Origin: Sipunculus nudus
Taxonomy: Eukaryota > Annelida > Sipuncula > Golfingiida > Sipunculidae
Direction of reading: 5' to 3'
DNA: 64,000 nt
Assembly: GCA_026874595.1 (NCBI GenBank)
Contig: CM049316.1
Location: forward strand, 65,517,176-65,581,175
In this document: positions 20,080-30,700 of the stretch, piece by piece
How the letters are laid out: every line of letters starts with the position of its first letter
Numbering within the stretch: the stretch's first letter is position 1
Position numbers and translations under genes: made by a program
Notes under the pieces: model-generated
Told to the model about the DNA's origin: nothing
The model's input: the letters and a program-made list of their open reading frames with translations, nothing else
The model's database searches: none

Positions 20080-21560
20080 GCCACAGACATTGATTCATCA
20101 AGCCACTCTGTCATCTATTTCATGAATAACAAACAAGCTTGAGTTTAGGTCAAATCATAACAGCAAATCAGATCACGTCATGTCACTGAACCAAAACATA
20201 TGCACCAAAAAATGGGAAAGGCTTACATGGCTTTGTCTGATTGGTCAGATTCTCGATGCCCTCCCAGGAAAATTAAATGTCTGGTCTGAACATGACACTT
20301 GCCCTGCTCTGACAGCCATGTAAAATGTGTGCACTTGATTCATCTGACTGATTCATTTACCTTGTTCGTTAGTCACAAATTATATGCCAAAGAGGCTCAA
20401 TGAATCAAGGTCTCTGAAAGCAAAGCTGCAAGAGGCTTGATCATATATAGACTGAATTTTGTTTGACACCATCTGAACCTACAGTTACATGAATAAATTA
20501 ACATGTTACACTGGACTGGAAGTATAGGAAGACTGCAAAGCTTAATATCAAAAGACACACTTATATGTAAAGTTGGGTTGACAGTTTCCTAATACATTTA
20601 TCACTTGTAAATGTAAATCATACTTGAGTCACAATTTTGGAAAATCTAGCAAATTAACAACCACTTGTATGTAATGTGTAATGTTAGAGAGACAGTTTAG
20701 GATATAATGCCTCCACATGAAGATGAACTGAAATACTGGTATATGACACTTTGGAATTCTCTCCATCTCAGTAATCACCACTTGAACACTTTCAAATGTC
20801 AACCATAAAGAAACCATCTCAAAAACTGACCATCCCTTGAAGAGAGTAACATGTAATGAATAATGATGTGGTATAATTTGGAATACACCTTCCAAACTCA
20901 ATATCACTTAAAAACATAACTGTAAATTTGGATTTCGAGTTTAAGAAACCATCTCTCAAATGGACTATCACTATGTATTGATAAATTTAGGTAAAGCTTG
21001 ATAAACAATCTCTAAAAAACTAAATATCACATGAAACAAATAAATTGCCACTTTGGAGGGACAATTTCTGAACCATTTTCCAAACTGACTATCATGTGAA
21101 AACAAATGCAATTTTGGAGGGACAGTCTTGCATGTACACTGTCCCTCAAGTCATCTCTCCAATAGCAAGGTTCTAGAAGCTATCCTTTCAGAGATATTGC
21201 TTCATAGATTCAATCTGGCATCCATTTTATGAATGAATGAACAAGCCTGCATATGTTCAGCTTAAATCATTACTGCAATCAAGGCCAATGAACAGACTGT
21301 AAACATTCACACGTTATCTGAACAAGAACACATGCACCACAAATGACACGTTTACAAGGCTTTATTTGATGGGTCAGATTCTCAATGCTGTGCCCACAGT
21401 TATAAATTTTTTATCTAACAATAGCAAAAGATATGTTTCAGCAGCCAAATAATGGAGATGTGCATGAGCCATTTGACTGGTTCAACTGCCTTGTTCATTA
21501 TTCATGAAACTGACACAAGAGTGTCTTTATGGAGCAGGGCCTCTGATAGTGTAGCAACCA
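20080..21560. repeat. Degenerate direct duplication plus ~65-bp tandem repeats beyond the ENTR1 3' end
   Basis: 20080-20440 and 21180-21560 share ordered phrases (TATGCACCA, GGTCAGATTCTC, GCCTTGTTC). Between them, about 20810-21130 has about five degenerate units of 60-70 bp around AAACTGACTATCAC. No coding frame crosses it. Confidence 0.6.
21361..21366 (-). terminator. Candidate polyadenylation signal of ENTR1
   Basis: AATAAA on the minus strand about 290 bp after the ENTR1 stop, followed by a GT-rich stretch (tcatttgtggtgcatgtg) as expected at a cleavage region. It is the first canonical hexamer downstream of the stop. No transcript evidence is available. Confidence 0.5.
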
Positions 21561-21655
21561 ATCCCTTGCTAGTAGAAAGATGCCTCAAGCTGACTATCAC
21601 TTAAATACTCTTACAGTATATCTCAACATTATACAGATGAAAGAATATATCAGGG

Positions 21656-21776
21656 TCATGATGGGTCTTCCTTTGGCTTTTGTGATTCACTTTCTTCCTT
21701 TTCTTCTGTTATTTTGTCAATTGAAGCCAGCACCTCTGAGATCAGTTTTAGCTTATCCACACCTTTGAGCAAGTCT
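21656..21776 (-). CDS. ENTR1: ENTR1 coding exon 7 with stop
   Basis: 121 bp ending at TGA 21658-21656. Encodes DLLKGVDKLKLISEVLASID, the conserved C-terminal helix, then a Glu/Ser/Lys-rich tail. Confidence 0.9.
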
Positions 21777-24700
21777 CTGAAAAAAAGACAGATAAATTTA
21801 ATATACAATATTTTTATGGCATGGCTCATCCTTACTGAGCTTTACAAAAGATTTCCCTCACTTAAAAATGTTAGGGTGTTGACGTTTTGATGGGGAAAAT
21901 ATAAATGAAAAGTTCCATAGGGTCCAGTTCATTTAATTTACAAAAGAAATATTATATCTTGCTTTTTTTATTTAAAATTCAGAAATTTTATATTTTTTAT
22001 CTAACCCAGTTAGTGAGGACTGTTACAGAAAAAAAATAAAGACACACTCTTTACTGTTTATTTCAAGCGTTTTCTAATAAAACATGAATTCTCTTAACCA
22101 AGTGCTTCAAATTGAACAAAGTGCATATCTACACAGTGCATTGTATAAGCAATGCCAGCAGAAAGCCCAATAGGCACAACAATAAGTTCAGAAACCTGGT
22201 AATGTAGTGTGCTCTCTCAGGGATAAAGAAAACTATTACTAACTTTAGTGATATTTCAGCAGTCTTTGCAGCTGCGGCCAGTTCATTGGAAGCGTATCTG
22301 GCTTTTTCTTGTACTGGGTCATTATGTGTTCGTCCTGCTCGTAAAGCCTCATTCTCAGTCTGCAGGCTGGTCACCTGACCCTGGAGTACAGAAAGGCACA
22401 CAATTCTTAAATCAAGGTAAACATGTTCATTTAGATAAGTCATATAAACTAGCAACTTTGATCAAGGTAGATCTGTGACCAATAGCTTTGAAGCTTCCTT
22501 AAGGAAAATAAAGTGTACAGTGTTTTCACTAAAAAAAAAATATATTCAAATAGGTATAATCTCACTGGCTCCTAGATATTTCATTATAAAACCACAACAA
22601 CTATTTCATGTATTCCATGTTTAAAGCAAATCAAATGTTGATACAAAATATTTGTAAACAAAAAATAAAATCTTATAAACCAAACAGTTCTGGTTTACTC
22701 TAAATATGTTTGTAAGATTTGATGTTTGGACCTCAATTATAAAACTTAATATGGTCGTAGGACCTTAGCCTGATAAACCTGTGAGAGTTTAAACATATCA
22801 AACAACAAAAGCATTGCAAATGATGCATAATATGCCTGCCGCATATCTTGACCACTGACCTCATTAAATATGCTTGAATTTGCTGAGAATTTAATTCAGG
22901 TGAGAAACTGTAATGGTTAATAATCATAATGAGTTTCATAAAAATCCTTAAGATTTTTGGTCTGGTGACCTCTGACCTCATTAAGTATGCATGGATTTTG
23001 CTGGAAATCAAACTTAGCCAAGATATTATACTGACTTTTATTTCTGTCGAGTCCATTTCCTGGTAAGTTATTGCCGTGACACCACAAAGAAGCCTAGTGA
23101 CCTCTGACCTTATTAAATATGTGTGGATTTTGCCAATAACTGAACCCAGGCAAGATAATCTACTGGTAGGTAGTTATGGTGAGTTTCGTGAAAATACATC
23201 AATGACCCAGTAAGTTATCGCAGCAACACTAAAAGTTTACTAAGTTGAGGACAGACAGCAGGCGTATAATAATATAAAGACAAAATCTCTATAAACCCTA
23301 CTTCCTGCTGAGAACACATTCAAATAGAATACCGTAAAATCTCCACTTAAAACCGCGGTTTAATCAAGAAATTCAAAATCTTGAAATCAGGTTGATTTCC
23401 TGAAAGCACTGTGCTGTTTATACTAGAAGGGTTTCCTGAATATCTTCCTGATAGACATCGTTTTTGGGCCGGCGAGTGGGCGATAATATTGCAACTTTGG
23501 AAGGCCGTTCATAGCAGCAGTCTCGCATGCATGGGAGCCGTGTGTAAATGTATTATTAACGATTATTTGTTATTTATAAATTAAATATTGCTGATTAGTT
23601 TTCGTGTGATATATAACTTGTTATAAAATCTTGGTAATTGTCACCAAATGATACGTTTACAACAACCCTGCTGTAACACACAGCGGCCCACTTTGTTGGG
23701 CATGGTCACGCAATATTGAAATAAAAGCCTACTTTAAACCCATTTGCGGCATTATTTAGCAATGATTATTTGTTTAAAACGTAAAATGAATAAAAAGCTG
23801 ACATCGTTAAGAGTCACACACTGGCAGACGATCGTTTTATATTTTGAACGGCTGTACGCGGTGGGTGGTAAACAGAACAGCCACCTATTTCATCCCAGCG
23901 TGCCTTGCGCGAACACTGCCTTGACAAAATGGCTCCCCACATGGAAACTTTCTTCAGGAAAAAAACTTGCTTACCCCGACTGGCCTATTTAATTTAACCT
24001 TAAAATCACTCGTTTTCAAGCGTCATGTTTCCTATACGTGCGTATCTCGACAAGGTAACTTCAGTTACTTTGATATTTAGTTAAGTTGACCAGCGATGTT
24101 TTCAAACGCACCAGCAAATTGTGACATGGAGCGATGTCAACATACGATGTGACGGTGATAATACCGAAGTAACCGGTGTGAAAATGATTTGAATCTTCCG
24201 AGTAATTCAGGAAAATTGAATTTTCATCAAAAATTAAGATTTCAAAATATTACTTTTAGAATTAAAATATACAGTGACTCGAAATGGGTCAGCAGAATAT
24301 TTTTTCCAAAATTATAATGACAAATCAGTAGCAAACAAGAATACGGCACAAAATATAAAATCTGTATAAACAGGCAGAGGTTCACCGGCCCTTATGTCTT
24401 CCCAAACTTCATGCTTGAGTGACGCTGCAAAAAAGTGTTATGATGTGTTTAAATAAAATGCCCAAGGAATTTTAAAGTGGACAGGAATGGCCGAGTCGCA
24501 ACCTACGCGTGTTCATTTCTAGATGATAGCTTGATTGTGTCTTTTGTCAAATCATTTCGTAGCGAAAGTTGGTGCGGTTTTAAAGGGGGGTTCTTAGTAT
24601 TTGAGCCCCTCGCGGTGTCTCGCCTGGAATTTCAGCGTAGTCTGGGTGCGGTTTTAATCGGAAGTGCGGTTTTAAGTGGAGATTTTACGGTATATCTTGT

Positions 24701-27700
24701 TTTGCTGAAGAGGTAAACTCGCTTGTGATCTCTATTGATATTATTCAGAGGATATCGCAAAAGACTACAGGCAACAGGAAATTTCAATAATGAATGTACC
24801 ATTTATGAGTTAAGGCATTACATTCCTAGCTGATTTTTCACTATATGTAACTACATATTCCACGTTACATAAACAGATCTATCATTTTACCTGTAGAGCC
24901 TTCATTTCTTGCTTAAGCTTTGTAATTGTACTCTCTGCAGTCACAGCCCTTTCCTGAAAATAAAAATAAATATACAAAGTTGTTTCTATTATCAGAAAAT
25001 TACTAAATATATTCTTTAACAATTTAGCTTAAAAACAAATGGAATCAATACAAGATTATGAAGGTCTGATCTTATAAATGATGTTTCTTTAATTGCTTCT
25101 GCCAGAAGGGTATGCATTCATTCCTCCTTGTGTGTGTTTGTGTGTGTGTTTGTTCAAAACATAACTCATGCATTCATGAATGGAATCTCATGACATTTTC
25201 AGACCTTGTCAGGAATGGGTCAAGGAAGAATCAACTTGATTTTGGTGTTGATCTGGCATCTTTCGTGGATTTTGGAGCATCATCAAGAAATTTTCACAAA
25301 TGTATGGTCACTTATGCACAAATGAACCTGCAGGGTAATATGGGCCGATAAATTAGTGAATGCTGACACAGTCCTGGCTCATGGCCTTGCAGTTTGGGCT
25401 GGTCACCTGTTGACATCATGGTCTAGCACCCAGCACCTTGGAATGATGATGTCCAGTGGTACTCTGCAATACAGCTTTGCACACTAGCAATTTTAAAGTA
25501 CAAACATCAACACTCTGATCTGAATGTTCGCAGAGTGTTTTTTAAAATGTGTGCTCTTAGATGTTAGGTGAGAGATTGCTAACAACAGGTTAGGGAGCAT
25601 CCCACAATAGCCCCTACATGGTGGAGGCTTGCAGTCCTTGGAATGCGGTTTCCTAGTTTGCATTCTTTTTCCTGTGTTACAGCATGCTCATCAAGGTCAA
25701 TATATTCCCTTATGTGTTCTTATTGGCGATGTATTCAAATAAAGACAGTATCTAAGATCAATGTTCAACTGCTACAATTTGTGTCCATCAAACTTACAAT
25801 ATTTTCTTTTTAGATAATATGACACCTCTGCTTGTGCATACTTAATAGATTGCAATTGATTAGGCACAAATGTGACCACTTTACTAGATTATGGAAGAAA
25901 ACAACCAATCTTTGAAGTCATTAATTAAATGGTACACCACTGGTACTCACTAATGTACTTTGTAAGTTTTGCTCCACCTGGTGGACCATCTGCTCCAGAT
26001 CCGCGGTCTCCTCCGCCTCTTGTTTCCGGCTCTTCTCAATCTCCTTCATAGCTTTGTCCACTCTTATAAATAAAAGAATCTGTTTAGCTTCTTTATTCAT
26101 ATTCAAGTACAGAGACTAGGGTTGGGAGTCACTTCCTTGATGGTAATCAAGCATATCAGCAACTGGTTATCAATTATAAGTGGCTATTGAGAAGTGTTGG
26201 GAATCATTTCTTATTTCTTGATCAATCATCCATAAAAATTGGCTTACCTCTAGGAGTATGCATTTCTGATCAAATACAGACCTGTGCATGACCTTAATTG
26301 ATAAAAGGTCTACATATTGACTAATATATGCAGGGTTGGCAAGTTTTAGGCAGGAAGGTTTTAACCATAGGTTTTAACCTGGTTAAAACTGCCCCGCCTA
26401 AAACAGGTTTTGGGCAGGTTTTAGGCACCAAAAGTGCCTAAAACCTATATTTGTTTAAATTTTTGACTTAAAGATCTATAAAACTACCAAATTGGCTGGG
26501 GTGATTCAGTCACAAGGCTTTGCTGGGCTTCTGGAAGGTTTCAGGTATTACAAGTAATGCATGATTTCCCGTTTGCTGGCATCATGCAGTCTTCAAAGAG
26601 CCTGTATAGGTTTCTTGAGCATGAGACCATGTTTGTATGGCACATAGTTTCATTGGCCAATGTAAAGTTATTATCAGGACCCTTTGGGTTTCTTATGAGT
26701 GCCCTGCTACATGGAATTATGTAACAGAGCCTCCAATATGACTCTTGTAACTTAGTGTAAGGTAGGGTATCAGAGGGGGGGGGGGGGGGGGGGTGGCATG
26801 CTTGATTAGACAGGTTAATTACTATTTATCAGGGTGATGGGGTAATAAGACCCAATGGTCAAGTCCTACTAGGCTACTACTGTGTACTAGTAGATGTTCA
26901 TGTGAACTTTCATACATGACGAGGATGATGCCATGAAAGCCATTGCCCTGAAAACTGTTCTTGAGTCAAACATTTTACAGAGTATTGTAGTCAGGGCCCC
27001 TGACCATGACATGTGGGTTTCTCAGGCCTTTAGGTTGAACATGGCCCAAAAATGATGATGAATATTCTGTGGTTTGCAACATAATCACTGCAATATATTT
27101 TAGCATTTTTCAGTTTTATACAAATTATAGTGTTTCATGAGGGTTCATTTTCACAATCTTATCACACAGTTAACAGAGCATTTCCATCATTATATAGACA
27201 ACAAATATGTGCACAAAATCTAGAAATTTGACAATGGATGACCTAGCTAAGGAAATAAACAATTAGTGGAAATTCTTGTTCATTATCAGATAATGTAAAA
27301 GATATTAATCATATTATCATATTTTAGTTTATAGCTAGCATAAAAGATTTTTATTATTTATAAAATCAGTCTTTTGCTTTTTGCCATTTGAAGCTACAGG
27401 CATTCAAAACATACATGTTATGTTAGTGAGACTACAGTATAAAGGACTATTTATCAGTGTAAATGGAACAACTTTTTGAATTGGGGAAAAACTTCTTTCG
27501 CATATATCACAAAATTTAATCCCTTATGATCAAAAAGCCAATCAAAGAATCTGATTATAAGCTCACAGTTTTAGCATTCATTTATAAATTGGCAGTAATG
27601 AAGGTTGGAGACCTTAGAACATGATTTTGGTATACAAGCTAAAACTGTCATTTGGAAAACCTGAAGTAGTGTTGTATTCATTTGTTGCTTTTGTTTGTAT

Positions 27701-30700
27701 CTTGGTTTATTTTTTTAGTTTGAATAAAATGTTCCTCACTTTTAATTTGTTGAGCATATTTCTATAATGCATTAAGCTGTGTTATAATAAAACATAGTTA
27801 AACTGCAAGTCATAGGTGAGGGTAATAAAGGTTTTAGGCAGTTAAAGGCAGTTTTAGGCAGGTTATAACCTATTTTAGTCAGTTAAAGACAGGTTTTAGG
27901 CTCTGCCCTGCCGAAAACAGGTTTTGGGCAGCCTAAAACCCAACCCTGAATATATGTAATAACTCTATAGCCAACATGCATATCTAGTAAACTAAGTGTG
28001 AATCTATTAGTAAACACAGACTGTTCTAAAGTTTGTTCGCATAAAGTTAATGAAAGCGTACCATCAGTCATTATAAAGTCTAACCATTGTGAAAAACTCT
28101 GTAACTGATCATGGCAATGCAAGATCGATCCCTGGATCATCGACATCTGCCAACCATTCATTCATTATAATTGATCTTTAGGGCCTAACACTAATAGAGA
28201 CAGCTGTGATAACCCACCAAAATGGCTGTGCAGAAATACCTCATGGAAGTAAAAGTTCTCTCAGTCACCCTTCTTGATTCTATGTATAATGAAATAATGT
28301 TCAAGATCCAAGTCCATGTTGATAAATGAGACTGAGAAACAGGTAAATGTACAAGCATTAAAAATTCTATGACCTCCAGAATGGATTAAAAGAAGGCATA
28401 TTTTATCTGTGGCAACTGTTAACTTTAGAACTCACTTGTATGATATGAGAGAAACATAGGTTATATCTAGGCTAAAGAACCTGGAACAGCCAGGGGATTT
28501 GCAGTAAAATTTACTGTATTTTGTGGAACTCATAGTTAGTGCTGTAAATGTAAATTTTATCAGAAATAAGTGATAACATTATTTTACATAAGATTCATAA
28601 GCTGTGTTTACATATATTTCATGAGCAGTATGCAGTGCTTTGGTTGGTTCCACCCTCTATTAATGCCTAATAATGGCATATCAGTTGGTAATATAGCAGG
28701 AGAAAACACAGCCACACATATAATGCATTTAAAGTGTGGTGCAGATCTCCCCAAAGGATTGAACTCAGGTGAAATATTTAATTTGGTAACAATCAAGGTG
28801 GGTTTCATAAAAAAATTCAAAATCAATCAAATTCCCGACAAGTTATCCTGACAACACCAAAGTCTGGTGACCTCTGACTTCATTAAATATGTGCAGATTT
28901 TATCTGAGGATTGAACTGAGGTGTGATAGTTGATTAAGATATATTCATAAATAGTCTCATCAAAATCCATCACATACCTGGTAAATTGTTACAGTAATAC
29001 CATAAAGTTGTCTGATGACGTCTAATATTATTATTTATGCATAGATTTTGAAGTGAATCATATAAATCCTATAAATTATGGTGAGAAACTTTATTGCCTC
29101 TGCCAGGAGAATGTGTCCATTCCCGTTTGTAAGTTTGTGTGTGTGTTTGTTCACAACATAACTCATGCAATCATGAACAGAATCTCAGTAAATTCTCAGG
29201 GCATATCGGGAATGGACCCAGGAAGAATCTATTAGATTTTGGGTAGGAACAGCTTAATACAGTGGAGTGCCGTTCATCAGAACATCTCGGGGGACAAGGG
29301 ATTTATTCGGATAAACGAACGTTCGGATGAATGGTCATCTGTAAAATAAAAATGTTTCATTGATGTTGTCATCCCGGTTTTACTACTAAATGCTGGTACG
29401 GTGTCACCGACTTTGTTTAGCTTTCATAGTTATAAAAAACGGAACCAGAATGGAATAATGTGTGATAAATACCTTTTTACTAACACAGAATGAACAAATC
29501 AAATTTTTAATTAAGCTATTATAATATCTTTAATTACTTTATTAAGAATATTTGTCAGTGAAGTACATGTACCAGTTAATCTTTCGCTGATGATGGATCA
29601 ACTGTCTTCAGTGCTGCCCCCTATTTGCAGACAGTTAAACTACATGTGCTTGTGAGACTCATTTTGCCAACATTCAACCCTCTGGCCAGCTCAGCTGCCT
29701 TGGTGCCTCGATCAAGTCTCTCCAGAATGCTGAGCTTGTCTTCAAGTGACAGGACATGGCGTTTGTGCTTGCAAGACCCCGACTCCATCTGACATGAAAC
29801 TTGTGTGCTGTGTTGTCGTGTGAAGATTTCCAAAATTGTGAATGAACTCACGTGTCATGGTATAGCTTATATAGAAGATAGATTTGCCTGCACTGGTAAA
29901 CTGCTCAGATAAGTACAAGTTCCAGCGTATCAGAGTCCGACATTATCAGCTCAAAATCTACTCGCTCTCTTGGCCGAATGGTCTGCAGGTGTGACCAACT
30001 CAACATTGCATGACACAAGGTTAATTAAGGGACATGGCTGGTGGTAGTTTTTACACCTACAACTGCTCAAATGAGTACAAGCCCCAGCGAAGGGTTTGCT
30101 GCGTGTGTACAACTTGGGTAATTAGGCGTTGTCACACCTGCAGAAACAAACCGGTGATGCATACATAATTAGTCAGGACCGGGAGTAAATGCACGAGCCA
30201 ATATCAGTTCTAATTAATATTATTTTTATATTTCCAGGTTTTCAAAATTATGGATAAAGGGCCATAATTTCAGTTCTCCAGTTTTAATTATGGATAAACG
30301 ATTTTACGGATAAACAGTGTAAATACCTTTTGGGGAGCATCCCATAATAAGGACTACCAACATGGTGAAGGCTTGCATTCCAGAGAATCAATAATTCTAG
30401 TTTGTTAATATTTTTAGCGAGTTTCTTGAAAGTCCCACAAATGTTTGATAAGTTATCCCATCTAAATTAATGGACATACATACATACAGATGAAGCCCAT
30501 ACCATATATAATAACCACCCGTTGATACAATGGACATATAAAAGTGTAAAAGGCAGCATTAAAAAACTGCACCTTTGAGCTTCCCTAGCAGCATCAGCTC
30601 TGGCCTGATCTAGCTGTCTTTGTAATTCTTGGTTTTCTTCCTGAAGCTGAAACATAAATAATACACTGTTCAATGGAAACACCATTAGAGCCCAATTTAA

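Larger units (their letters stand above)
12975..21655. other. DNAJA2-ENTR1 intergenic region
   Basis: About 8.7 kb with no open frame I can link to a protein family. It holds AT-rich simple repeats, two foldback elements, a MITE, a pogo-like fragment and degenerate tandem repeats beyond the ENTR1 3' end (listed separately). 18510-20070 shows nothing I recognise. Confidence 0.6.
29078..30400. repeat. Dispersed repeat family 4, copy 2, interrupted
   Basis: The left part (29078-29257) and right part (about 30330-30400, GGGGAGCATCCCATAATA) match the two ends of the copy at 25097-25665. The 1.06-kb Tigger element sits between them. Confidence 0.55.
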
